Positions 39,001 through 50,676 of a stretch of 64,000 nucleotides of DNA are shown in pieces. Numbering within the stretch: position 1 is the first letter of the stretch; each line of letters starts with the position of its first letter. Made by a program: the position numbers and the translations under genes. A model generated the notes under the pieces. That model saw only the letters and a list, made by a program, of their open reading frames with translations. It was not told the DNA's origin and ran no database searches. The DNA is taken from positions 1,609,501 through 1,673,500 of the forward strand of contig NC_090125.1 in assembly GCF_023973825.1 (NCBI RefSeq), written 5' to 3'. This DNA comes from Plasmodium brasilianum (lineage: Eukaryota; Apicomplexa; Aconoidasida; Haemosporida; Plasmodiidae).

Positions 39001-42000
39001 TTAGTTATATAAAAAATAATACATGTAGCGGGCGTAGTAATCCAAACTACTATTTTAAAAATTTTTCCTCCTTTTTAATAGTATACCCAAAGTATATATT
39101 AATCAATGAAACAAATTTTAACTTAGTGATGTTTCCTTCTAACGGAAATGGGATCAATTACCTTTTCCAGAGAAAATCTAGGAATGTCATTAACTTAATA
39201 GAGAAAAATGAAAAAAATTTCTTTTTTAAAATTAAAAACACGAATATGCACAATAACTATTTGTACTTATGTGGAGGAATAGATATAACGAAGGAAGCTT
39301 CCTACATCTTTTGCTTTACAAAAATGGGGGGAAAAAATGACTTGCGTGAGGTATATAAAAATGGAAAAAAAAATGACCTGCACAAGTCAGGTAAAAATTG
39401 GGGAAAAAATTACCCGCAGAAGGTGGATAAAAATGAAAAAAAGAATCCCTTTATTAACTTAAAAATTAGCATAAATGAAGGGAGTACGTTGAGAGATAAT
39501 GATGTCCATTTTCATAATTGTTTCTTTATAACAATAAGTGAACATATATCCCGCAGAGAAAAAGAGGTCAAATACATTTCCTACATAAATAATAACATGA
39601 TGAACGTTCGAGAGAGCAGTGATAACGTAATAATGAATATTTATAAGTACATAGAAAAGGAGGAAGAGATAAAGAAAATATACATTTACAATAGTATGAA
39701 TACAGGAATACTCTTTGACATTTTCCACTACAGTGAAATTGTTTACATAATTGGTAGTGTTACTAGGGGGGGTACTATGAGTGCTACTACAAGTAGAAAT
39801 GTGGAGAACGATGGAGAACAGAATGCACGAGAGGAGAAGAAAGAGGTTAAATGGATTGAAGGGGCTAATCAGGTTGGACAGGTTGATGCAGCTGGACAGG
39901 ATGACGAGTATGGACTGATTGACGAGAACGCAGGGGCTGATTACATGCAATATGAAAGCAGTCTGCCCTCATGTAACCAAGTTAAAATTGAAAGAGGAAA
40001 TAAAAAGATTAAGGAAAACTTTTTTTTAAATATTTTTAATGCAGAAAGTAGTGACAACTCTTGTTCAGGCGAAAACCAAAACACGAATGAAAATTTGGAT
40101 TACGATTTTGGAAAGTTATCGAAAGATAAGTTAAATTATATTATGAAAAATAGTCATCATATTACAACGTTCATGCAGAATAATAAGAACACAATTCGAT
40201 ACGTAAAAGAGAAAAATATTATGTTTTTTCCCTTGAGGAAAAATAAAAATATGAGAAACTGCTTTTTCCTTATATGCCCATATAAGTACACTACTAAAGG
40301 ACAAATTTTTAAATTTTCCTTAGAAAGAAAAAGGCACCTATTAAAATTTGTAGAGAAGGAAAAAATTATATTTGTTGAAATATTTATGATTCAAAAGAAG
40401 AAGAAAATCATTGTAAAAATTTCTCAGTATATTGATAACATCGTACATATTACTGGAAAGGTGGATATGCACTTGTTATCTAAGCAAAGTGCCAACCTTA
40501 AACATGAATTGTATAGCATTGATCAATCATATGAAGGGGAAAAAACTGTAAAAAAATATTCTAAAAAGGAGAAAGATTTGAGTTCAAGTGATATGATCAA
40601 TGAAATTAATTGTAGCTCATTCGTTAAATCATTCTACTTTAGTTATGAAAATAAATTGTTTAGGAAATATTGCACCAGTTTCCATATATTTGGGAAGAAA
40701 ACAAATCGGAGCATGCTAGTAATAAACGAGCGAAAAAATCGATTTCATAAGTGTCGAAATATATTAACCTTTACGTCATCACTACGTAAGAACGTTTCCC
40801 TTTACACAGACACTGATGAGAAGAAGGGGAACCTGTACTCATTTGTAAAGGGAGAAAATTTTATTCATGTAGGGAAAGAGAAAAAGATTTTTTGCCGATT
40901 AACAAAATATGAACAACGGGGTTATAATATAAAAATAAAAAAAAAGGACAAAGCAAATATTACAGTTAAGGGAAAATTATACGCTCACCATTTTATAAAT
41001 AAAAATGTTGCTTTTGTTGAGAGTGTAAATAAATGCAAATTTTTTTTTTTAAAAGAAAATAATAAAACAAAAACATCAGAGGTTCATTATTTTTTTGATG
41101 TAAAAAATGAAATTAAAATAAATTTATTTGCATCCATGCTATTTGTAAATAATGCTATAACTAGACAACAAAACAAAGAAGGCATTTTTGTTTATGGTAG
41201 TGATGGAAAGGATTTGAATAAAATAGAAAGGAATTCTGTTATTAGAGAGGAATACCAATCCATTGATTATCGTAATAAATATATTTTAAAAAAAAAAAAA
41301 AAAAATGCACATATATTTACTCTCGTATTAAAAAATGCAAGTGCATTGATTAAGACACAAAATAATAAAAATTGCTTTTCTTTACGTGTAGAAGATATGT
41401 TCATAATAGACAACTACTCTTCTTTTCCAGTAAAAAAAATGTTTTTCAGAAAAAATATATTAACGTCTAATAGTGCAAGTAGAGGAGATAATACTACTCA
41501 TCTGGGTAGAAGTGATAACAATGAGGAGGTTCCTTTTTCTATAAATAATTTACTGCATGCCGAATTGACCTATGAAATGGATCCAAATGCTTGGGTCATA
41601 AAAAAATTAGAGTTTTTTCTATTACCTGTACATGTGCAAGTATCTCTGGAAAATGTGGAAAAATTGTACGATTGTTATCAAAAATTTTGTAAGAGGAAAA
41701 AAGAAGGGAAACAAAACTACAAAATGGATAGATTCCTGTTTGAGTATAATATGGACCATAATATCAAAAATACTGGCAATGGTAAGAAGTCAAGGAAGTG
41801 CTGTAAAGACCGGTTAAAGCACATTATCAGCATGAGAGATAGTGTTAATTTTCGTCGTTATTTAAAGTGGACAAAAATGAGAAAATTAAAAGTGGAGCAT
41901 TTTAAGGTATACAGTTTAAAAATAAATATATGCTTCACGAAAGAAAATAATGATTTAAATATATATAAGAAAAAAAGGAAAAACCTTTTTAAATTTAGTA

Positions 42001-43166
42001 TATTCCTTTCCTATTTAAATGCATTAAATGATGCTGACTTTGTCATTAATCAGCTATACTTGCAAAATATAAAAGAAAAAAAAATAACAAATTTTACTAA
42101 TTATGTTGTAGATTTCTATATGAAGGAATTATATAAAAATGTATTTTACTATTTAACAAAGATGAATTTAATAAACAAGTATTTGAATAGTTATTACAAT
42201 TTCTTTCACTTGCTCATGGGTAATAACTTCTTTAATATGAATGTATCTACTAGTCTTAAAAATGTAAAGAAAGAAATACAAGATAGGGGCAATATGTACT
42301 TGAACAAACGATACCCCTGGAGTCGGGAAGAAGAGGAATTAACTACAGGGGGGAATACCGACCCGAATGATGATCCTCGATCGTTCGGAATAGGTCCGTG
42401 TGATGAATGGGGTGGAAGGGACGAAAAGGACAAAAGAAACGAAAACGATATGTACGATGAGAAGGATAAAAAGCACATGTATGATCATGTAAACGATCAT
42501 ATGAATGCCCACGTTGATGACTACATGGATGACCATACTAACTACTACAACATGGCAAATAATAGAACTACCCAAGTATGCAGAAAATACAAAAGCTTAA
42601 TACTCGAAAATGTAACAGACGAGGGGTGCACACAGTTTTACAGAAATATGGACAACCTTAACCTATTTAGCGATTCGAATTTTTATCTGAAATCAAAGAA
42701 GAAGAAACATATAAAACGTGTTAATAGGGAGCTATTTTACACTGTTGAGGGGAAAAAAATGTTCATATTTGATGAAGACTTAAATTACAACAAAAGTGGT
42801 ATCAAGAACGACTGGAACGATAACTCTAATGAGGATACCACTATTAATCATGTTATTCGTGAAGATGGTGTACCCAAACAACACAAGGAAGAGGTCGAGT
42901 ATGCCAACAACTTTACCCTTTTTAATAGCGCTCTAAAGATTATAGGAAAGGACATTATGTCCAGTATTAACTATTACTTGTATGATAAAAACGGTCAAAG
43001 TGGAAGCAGAAGTAGAAGCGAGCAAGGAAGCAGCGAGAAGGGCAATAGTCAACTTGGATACAAATTAACCAAATTCAAAAGAGATAAGGTGCACATTCTA
43101 GAGTACTTTAGAAATGGACTAGGGGCAACACGAGGGAATGACAACTCGCCTAAGGTATTAAACAAG

Positions 43167-43198
<32 letters not shown>

Positions 43199-43263
43199 AA
43201 TAAAAATGAAGGATAAATGAACAAAACACAGAAAATACCATTGCCCTTTCCGCACGTGTATAC

Positions 43264-43308
<45 letters not shown>

Positions 43309-44369
43309 TTAATTATACGCACATGTAGATTTACGCATTAGCCACGTTAAACCGATACATGTGCGTGCTTGTTCCTTTTTTTTTTGCTATTTTAGGACAA
43401 GGAGGAAAAAAACAAAACAGAGGAATTTACAACGTACCTCCAAATTTATAAGAAAAACAAAATTGTGCATGACCCTCGATTTTTTAGAATATGCTGCCCG
43501 ATGGACAACATCGTAATGTAAGAAAAAAAAATTTCTGTGTAAAGGGAATAACGCTGGCGGAAAAACAGAAAAACAAAAATAATAAAAATACACGTTGTGC
43601 GAATGTATATCACTTCTATTTGTTGTCCTCCACGATTCTTCTTACATAACAGGGCGTACATTTTTTTTTTTTCATATGCACGTTTTTCGTCTCGTCATTT
43701 CGTCATTTCGTCATCTCGTCATTTCGTCATTTCGTCATCTCGTCATTTCGTCATCTCGTCATTTCGTCATCTCGTCATTTCGTCATCTCGTCATTTCGTC
43801 ATTTCTTTTTTTTTTTTTTTTTTTTTTGTTAGACGAGATTTCATGGTGCATAGCTACCTTTACGATGAGAAGGAAAATTTCGCGTTGCTGTTTTGTAATA
43901 ATTATTTCGTTAAATTAAACAGAAACAAAAATAAAATTATGATAAGAAAGGAAAATATTGTAAAGGTTGAGATCAGCTGTATTTATTTCAATTTAATATT
44001 TGAGAAGGATAAAGATTTAATTATAAATATAAAGAATATAATCCGAAAGAACAAAAATAATTTTCTTTCTTTTTATTTTGATATCCTTTTCAAAATAAAA
44101 AAAAAAAAAGATTGACATATAAAATTCACAAAAATTTATTACAGATATTATACTTTTTATATTATATTTTTCATTTTATTTACAATTATGATAGAAGAGT
44201 AAAAAATCTAAAAAAAAATATTGTCTCATCATCAAGTAAAAATAAGTACCCTTCTGTTACAATATTTGAAGATTACCAGAAAAATTTCTTTTCATTTTCA
44301 TCAATGATGCATTTAAATATTTTCTACTTAAACGTAAAGAGTTTTCTATTCAGTCTAGCACAGCAGTGA
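30024..44369 (+). CDS. VPS13-like bridge lipid-transfer protein, apparent frameshift near C-terminus
   Basis: Giant protein (about 4,500 aa). VPS13 proteins form hydrophobic grooves that move bulk lipid between membranes at contact sites. Exons: 30024-43154 (4377 codons), 43396-43517, 43833 onward; phases 0 and 2 match. Seen: N-terminal chorein-like start with repeated basic inserts; VAB-like (adaptor-binding) repeats at about residues 2750-3040, including INKRIKFRNTLPITVYY and SSFLIVYPKYILINET; a C-terminal helical part with ALNDADFVINQLYL and IKKLEFFLLPVHVQVSLE; and, in exons 2-3, a PH-like tail with KIVHDPRFFRICCPMDNIV. In exon 3 the frame stops at 44113-44115 just after a 13-A run (44097-44109). 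The next frame stays open to 44369 and looks coding; one extra A would join them. Exon 1 is Asn/Lys-rich with a 9-bp repeat at about 37556-37640. Other bridge-protein families are a less likely alternative. Confidence 0.75.
43688..43806. repeat. 9-bp (TCGTCATTT)n minisatellite in VPS13-like intron 2
   Basis: About 13 copies of TCGTCATTT/TCGTCATCT, followed by the intron's T-rich acceptor tract. Confidence 0.92.
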
Positions 44370-44741
44370 TCATGCGCATAGCATCATGCGATTATGGGGG
44401 AACGCGGACATTATACGGCCATACAGTAGTGCGAATATAGAAAGCATCTGCGGCAGTATTTAACTGCACACTAGTTTTTAATCCAAACAACATTTTGCCC
44501 AACGCACAAAATAAAAAATTCAAAATTTAAAAATCAAAATTTAAAAATCAAAATTTAAAATTTAGTATTTATGTTTCTTTTTTTGTTTCGTGTTATCTTA
44601 ACTCATAATTTTTTAAGTTTTTTTTTTTTTTTTTAATATTTACCATTAAATTAGTTTTTGCATTAACGTGTTAATAGATTAATATCGTTTGAGCATTTCC
44701 CACGACGCCTTTTTTCCCATACATACGTATATTTGTAAATT

Positions 44742-44838
44742 AGTTTATCTGTTTATTTGTTTATTTGTTTATTTGTTTATCTGTTTATTTGTTTATTTGT
44801 TTATTTGTTTATCTGTTTATTTGTTTATTTGTTTATTT
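44742..44838. repeat. 8-bp (TTTATTTG)n microsatellite
   Basis: About twelve TTTATTTG/TTTATCTG units downstream of the VPS13-like gene. Confidence 0.85.
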
Positions 44839-45366
44839 TGCTCCGTTCGTTTGTTTATTTATTTGCTTGTTCGTCTGTTTGCTCGTTTATTTATTTATTT
44901 CCTTACAATTTAAATCAGCTTAATTTTTTATCCCATCGTACATTCGTGAAGTAAGCGGTACATAACAATATAATCATAGTATACACATATACATATATAT
45001 ATACACATGCTTTTCGTAATATCAAATATGTGTATATTGATTTATATATATTTATATATAGGTAGTGGCTCTTTTTTTTTTTTTTCAGAAAATTTTGAGC
45101 CTACAAATTTGAATTCATGAAATCAAGTGTACTTACTTAAATGTGCAGCTATTTTTAAATTACTCCATTTTTTCATTTCTTTTCCATTTTCTTCTCTGTT
45201 TGAACAATTTTTTTAATTCTTTTTTAGTTTGCAGCCATACTGTTTGTGTATATCAACATATATATGTACTTACGTATTACGTAAGCATTTGTTCATGTAT
45301 ATAGGTTTGTACTGTGCATACCTAAAGCAATGTTCGCTTGCGCCTTTTAGCCAAACCTTATTTTTT

Positions 45367-45398
<32 letters not shown>

Positions 45399-45512
45399 GA
45401 TTTATATGCAGAAATTTAAGAAAGAATTTTTTTTCTTATGATAATTTTTTAAAAAGTTGGAATAAGACTAAATAGGAGACTTTAAAAAAAAAATAATAAT
45501 AACAAAATAAAT

Positions 45513-45685
45513 AAATGAACGAATAGAACGAATAAATGAACGAATAAATGAACGAATAAATGAACGAATAAATGAACGAATAAATGAACGAATAAATGAA
45601 CGAATAAATGAACGAATAAATGAACGAATAAATGAACGAATAAATGAACGAATAAATGAACGAATAAATGAACGAATAAATGAGT
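45513..45685. repeat. 12-bp (GAACGAATAAAT)n minisatellite upstream of MFAP1
   Basis: About 14 almost perfect copies ending about 225 bp before the MFAP1 start. Read on the opposite strand it gives Phe-Ile-Arg-Ser strings that are not a gene. Confidence 0.93.
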
Positions 45686-45909
45686 AAATATATACTTTAT
45701 GTTTATACATATTGCTGCTTGATAAGCTTGAAAATAAAAAGAAAAAATTTCCATTTGGAATTATGGTATATATATTATGTAAAGACATTCTCTTCAATTA
45801 ATTCTCGTCAAGTACAAAATATGTGAAATGAAAAAGTAAAGGGAAAAAAAAAAAAAAAATATATATATAAATAGTGGAAAAAAAGGAATAAATCAAGAGG
45901 GAACAAATA

Positions 45910-47855
45910 ATGGGTACTGTAAATGAACTCCTAAACTACTTTACTGTTAACGACGATACCAATGATTTAGTAAACAGTGATAAAGAGAAAAAGGAAAAGG
46001 CAGTTGTCAGGAGATATTTTCCTGGAAAAGTAATACTTCTGAGTATTCCTACGAACGAAGCGCATACGTGTACATAATACCGTACATGCATAAATACATA
46101 CGCACATGCATAAATACATACGCACATGCATAAATACATACATATATGCATAAACATATACATACATACGTACATAAATTATATGTATGTATATATGTAC
46201 TTGCAAGCATTGCAGTTCAGCATGTTCGAAACTGTTATTTTGTTTTGCTATATTTTGTTATACTTTATTATATTTTTTTTTTTTTTTTTCTTTTTCCAAC
46301 TCTATGCTGTAGAAGCCGCATTATGCCAAAAAAATCAACGCTGATGATGATGATGATGATGATGACGATGATGAAGAGGATGATAAAGAGGATGATGAAG
46401 AGGATGACTATGACTACGACAACCAATTTAATGAGGAGCTTACTGAAAAATTAAGAAAAAAAGAGCAGGAAAAAAAAAAAAAAAAAAAGGGAGTAGCACA
46501 TAAAGACATTGAAACGCAATCCAACAAACTTAACGCAATTGATAATCGATACGAGAGACTAAAAAATAAGAGTAAAAAATCGCCAAGAAAAGAATGGCGT
46601 ATTATATAATACCTTTTACATATTACGTAATACATGTTACATATAATATGCTGCATATAAATTTAAGTGTGCGATACGTTATTGCGTTTGTGGTGCAAGC
46701 ATTTTTCCCCTTTTACGCACACGGGTACATATATGTATATATATATATATACATACATACGTGCACGCCTATAAGCACACATACAAGCAAACACACACGC
46801 TTACTCTTTTAATAGGTATAAAGGGAGACGATCTGGAAAGATTAAAGAGAAGGGTGAGAGAAGTGAAAGTAAATGATTACTCAGTACTGAACAAAGAAGA
46901 CGGTAATAACGTAAAGGGAAAAGATGAAAAGAAGGATAGTTATACACATTTTCCAGTAAGTGAACATGAAAATGATGAACTGGATGATGAAGAAGATGAC
47001 GAGGGAGTCGACAATGACGATGATGATGACGAGGAAGACGATGATGAGGATGACGAGGAAGACGATGATGACGACGAGGAAGACGATGATGAACAAAATG
47101 ATTATGAGAATACTATGAAACATGAGTTTATTTCAAAAAATTGTAGAAAAACACTAATAGAAAAAAAAACAAAAGAAGATATAGAAAAGAAAAAATTGGA
47201 AAACCTAAATGAGGAGAAAGAATTAATCGAAATAGAAAAAAAAGAAAATGTAATAAAAGAAACATTAACTCAAGAAATGATTGAAGAAAAATTAAAGAAC
47301 AAAGAAAATAATGTATACTCGTCAGAAGAAGATTTTGAAGATGATGAAAAAGATGAAGAATTAAATGAGGAAGAATATGAATTATGGAAAATAAGACACA
47401 TGAACAGATTAAAAAGAGATGAACAAGATAGAAAAAAATATGAAATTTTAAAAATGGAAATTAAGGAAAGAAGGAAAATGACAGATAAAGAAATAATTGA
47501 AGAAAATAAAAAATTACCACATAAAGAAAAGAAAAAAAAGAAAAAAATGTTATTTATGCAAAAGTATTATCATAGAGGAGGATTTTATCAAGATTTATTT
47601 GAAGAAGGAAAAGAAGAGATATATTTACGAGATTATAATGAACCTGTTTATGAAGATAGAATTGATAAAGAAAATTTACCAAAAGTTTTGCAAGTAAGAA
47701 GAGGAAATTTTGGAAAACAAGGACAAACAAAGTATACCCATTTATTAGACAATGATACTTCAAAAAAAAATTCCTTATGGAAAAACAATGATTCACTTTA
47801 TCGCTCCAAAAAGAAAAAAGACTTGTTCGAGCGACCCACCTACAAAAAAAAATGA
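45910..47855 (+). CDS. MFAP1: MFAP1-like spliceosomal protein
   Basis: MFAP1 (yeast Spp381-related) is a component of the spliceosomal B complex in the nucleus. Exons: 45910-46029, 46313-46598, 46816-47855; phases 0 and 1 match; 481 aa. Seen: RRYFPGKKPHYA across the first junction (the family's N-terminal KRY..GK.P.YA motif); the acidic tract DDDEED (about 165-200); EEYELWKIRHMNRLKRDEQDR (central helix); and the diagnostic C-terminal block FMQKYYHRGGFYQD, LPKVLQVRRGNFGKQG, TKYTHLLDNDT and DLFERP. The plus-strand frame before 46816 (Thr/His/Lys-rich) is intron. Intron 1 holds a GCATAAATACATACGCACAT repeat (46086-46150). Confidence 0.95.
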
Positions 47856-49116
47856 TGCTTTCTATGAACGTAAAACGTGCTTCTGGCCATGCTTCCGGTG
47901 CGCACGTGTGTGTTGTACGGATTCATTTAAACACATACATACATACGTACATACATACATACGTACATACATACATACATACATACGTACATACATACAT
48001 ACATACGTACATACATACATACATACGTACATACAGACATACATACGTACATACAGACATACATACGTACATACAGACATAAATACATATATATATATAT
48101 GTTTTTATATGTATACATGAATGCATGTTTGTGCGTATGCGTATGTACTCTTCTTTTTTTTTGGTGCTTTTTCCCCCCTTCCTTTTTGAGAACTTTTCGG
48201 GTGTTCAATCTCATTTTAATATTGTGTATTATACCGTCTTCCCTTTTTGTTTTACCATTTGTATGTGCCTTATATAGCTGTTATATATTTTTGTTAATTT
48301 AATGTATTCCTTTTTAATATTTCCTTTTTGATACATTTCTTTTTAATTTATTCAAATTTTGTTTTTTTCATTTTATTTTAATTTAACTTACTGTTTAACT
48401 TATGTTTAACCTCACTGTTCTTTTATACCATTTCAGTTGTATTTTATTATTTTTTTTTTTTTATCTTAATTTTTTGCACCCCTTTTTTAAGAATTAACAA
48501 TTATATACATATTAAAGAGGCTATGACAAAAATTTGGAAAAATTGATAAATATTTCCAGCCTTCTACTGTTTCAATATTTGCAAGTATTCAAGAAAAAAT
48601 GGGGACAAACATATATTTATCTACGTATTTTTATATGCCCATTTTTGTAGATATATAGAATATGTTTAACCAAAAATTTAATTAGGAAATTATATATTTT
48701 TTTCTTTTTTTACTGTGTGCAATTTTTATTAACTGTTCAGGAAAAAATACAAAAAATAAAATAAAATAGTAAAATAAAAAAATATTTCAAAAAGCCTCGA
48801 ACATTCTCAAAATTTTTCAAAAAGCTGCGGAAATTTTCAAAATATTTCAAAAAACTTAGAAAAATGTTCGTAGGATGTTCAGAAATTTTATGTACAGTTC
48901 AGGAGAAAAGTTAAAAACAAGGAGTTCACAAGGAATACCTAAATAAAGTATACTGATGTAAATTGAAAACGCAGGTACGTCTACTTGTAGGTACACATAT
49001 GTATATATGCACATATATACACACATAACACATCAACATGCCCATGCATGCACGCGCTTTATGCGTTCTTTCCTCAGAAATACGCCATAAAATACCGCTC
49101 TCACATTTCCTCAGTC
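47856..49116. other. Convergent intergenic region between MFAP1 and cyclin-like gene
   Basis: 1.26 kb: the ACATACGT array (47934-48082), T-rich flank, and a TTTCAAAAAGC-type repeat near 48786-48860. TGTTCAGG lies at 48734-48741 and CAGTTCAGG near 48896. No gene. Confidence 0.6.
47934..48082. repeat. (ACATACGT/ACATACAT)n microsatellite
   Basis: About 37 tetranucleotide units (ACAT, ACGT, ACAG), just downstream of MFAP1. All open frames through it (Tyr-Ile-His-Thr strings and the antisense) are repeat artefacts. Confidence 0.93.
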
Positions 49117-50676
49117 TCAAAAAACCGTGTGGATGTTCAGCATACGCCCCGTTTCATAAAAAATGGAGTATATGGAAGAATAATTTTTATTAGGTATAAC
49201 ACAATTTTCAAAAAAATAAATAAAGTTGTCCAAAAAAAGATATGACCACATGAACAAATCATTTGCAAAAGGTAAGTGGAAAATTTCTTCACAAAATTTT
49301 TCTTGAAAAATCAAGCTATTACTCATTCGATTATAAAAGGCATTACTAAAATACAAAATAATGGTAGAAACAATTCTACTAGGTGGTATGAGCTTATACG
49401 AACCGACTGCTGTTATGTACATGGAATAAGCATAAATTACATCAAAAATAAAATATAAAAATCCAAAATGTTCCAAAAAAATATAATATATCTTGATTGC
49501 AGGATATTTCTTTGAACAATTTTTTAAATTAATAAAATAGACATAAGTTAATTCAGAATATGTCCAATAATTATTATAATTGATTGGTAATAATTTTAAT
49601 ATTTCCATCTGTTTATTTGAAATTTCTATACATGTATAGTTCACTTTGTTATTTCTAAATTTATTTACAAAATACAGTATGTCATTTAAATACATAATAC
49701 TTGTTCCATTAAACACTTGAGTTTTAATTAATGCTAATAAAACTGAACATATGATAACTAATAATTTAATTTTTTTATAATGATTTTTTTCAGTCATTTC
49801 ATTAATACGGTGCATGTAACAATCAAATATAAAAACAGATAATAAGAATGTTTCTGTTTTGTATGATAACCCATAACATATTTCGTATATATATGATAAA
49901 TTTAATTGTCTTCCTTCTATAAAAGAATGGATTTTATATATAAAAATTCTTGATTTTTGAATTATTAATTCCTCAAGATTAGGATTGTTTGAATTTTCTT
50001 TAAAATTTAAAACATGTAAATGATTTATAAATCCTTTTTTATTTTTCATTATTTTATATTTCTTAAATAAGTTATATACTTTATTATCTACTATGTTTTT
50101 AGACTCATTTTCATATATATATTTCATCAGTTCGTTTTTATCATATAACTGAAAACATGTATTATATTTGCTATCTATGACTTCCTTAAGTTCTAAGGTA
50201 CCGATAAGATAATCATTAATAGAAAATGGTAAGTACGTTAATATATTTTTTAGGAGGGTAAAAAGATGACTATAACTTACTTGAGTTATTAGACTTTTCA
50301 CATAGTCGTCACCTACACCTCTACTTAATTGATGATTTAAGTTCTTACTAATACTGTTAATAATTTCATAATTTATTTTGCTATCCTCTTTGTGGTGGTT
50401 CGATTCACTACGGATGTTCGCTTCATTACCTTTTTTATTTAGAACACCTTCATTTGCATAACTTCTGATGGCAGAATTTAATTTATTAAAAGCACCTGTA
50501 CTGTTAATCCCATTGATTTTATTATTCTCTATTTTGTTAATTGCATATTTATTTTTGATGGGAAATTTTTGGTTATTATCAATGTTCTTACTTTTCTCAT
50601 ATTTTTTTTCTATTATTTTTTTACTAATTATTTTTTCTGCATTTCCGGTGCTCGAGCATATATTTGCCTTGACCAT
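49117..50676 (-). CDS. Divergent cyclin-box protein (inferred)
   Basis: Single exon, 519 aa. Residues 1-120 are Asn/Lys/Ser-rich and probably disordered. Residues about 235-480 look like two five-helix cyclin folds. YGLSYKTETFLLSVFIFDCYMHR (268-290) parallels the cyclin helix with 'LDRYL'; KKIKLLVIICSVLLALIKTQVF (301-322) parallels 'LQLVGVTALLIASKYEE'; YTCIEISNKQMEILKLLPINYN (347-368) parallels 'I..ME..IL..L.F…', followed by WTYSELTYVYFINL. The usual Lys-Glu pair for CDK contact is not clear (Lys318 present, the Glu equivalent not evident), so kinase binding is open. It matches no standard cyclin class I know. Start at 50674-50676 chosen as the first ATG of the frame. Convergent with MFAP1. 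Confidence 0.6.
   Translation of the reverse strand: MVKANICSSTGNAEKIISKKIIEKKYEKSKNIDNNQKFPIKNKYAINKIENNKINGINSTGAFNKLNSAIRSYANEGVLNKKGNEANIRSESNHHKEDSKINYEIINSISKNLNHQLSRGVGDDYVKSLITQVSYSHLFTLLKNILTYLPFSINDYLIGTLELKEVIDSKYNTCFQLYDKNELMKYIYENESKNIVDNKVYNLFKKYKIMKNKKGFINHLHVLNFKENSNNPNLEELIIQKSRIFIYKIHSFIEGRQLNLSYIYEICYGLSYKTETFLLSVFIFDCYMHRINEMTEKNHYKKIKLLVIICSVLLALIKTQVFNGTSIMYLNDILYFVNKFRNNKVNYTCIEISNKQMEILKLLPINYNNYWTYSELTYVYFINLKNCSKKYPAIKIYYIFLEHFGFLYFIFDVIYAYSMYITAVGSYKLIPPSRIVSTIILYFSNAFYNRMSNSLIFQEKFCEEIFHLPFANDLFMWSYLFLDNFIYFFENCVIPNKNYSSIYSIFYETGRMLNIHTVF

Larger units (their letters stand above)
44370..45909. other. Intergenic region between VPS13-like and MFAP1 genes
   Basis: 1.5 kb, tail-to-head. 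Contains CAAAATTTAAAAAT repeats near 44518-44560, the TTTGTTTA array (44742-44838), a T23 run near 45374-45399 and the GAACGAATAAAT array (45513-45685). No gene. Confidence 0.6.

Noticed and set aside
43155..43220. Lys-rich C-terminal extension of VPS13-like exon 1
   Set aside because: GTATTA donor at 43155 with phase-matched exons at 43396 and 43833 that encode the conserved PH-like tail; the poly-Lys text is intron.
45513..45685. Regular 12-bp array considered as a CRISPR-like array
   Set aside because: No spacers, unit far too short, eukaryotic AT-rich setting; a simple minisatellite. The same applies to 51236-51372 and 43688-43806.
46761..46815. Thr/His-rich start of the last MFAP1 frame
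   Set aside because: Intron sequence; AATAG acceptor at 46811-46815 and phase 1 junction give the family-consistent reading.
47752..48126. Several frames on both strands downstream of MFAP1
   Set aside because: Read-through of the ACATACGT microsatellite.
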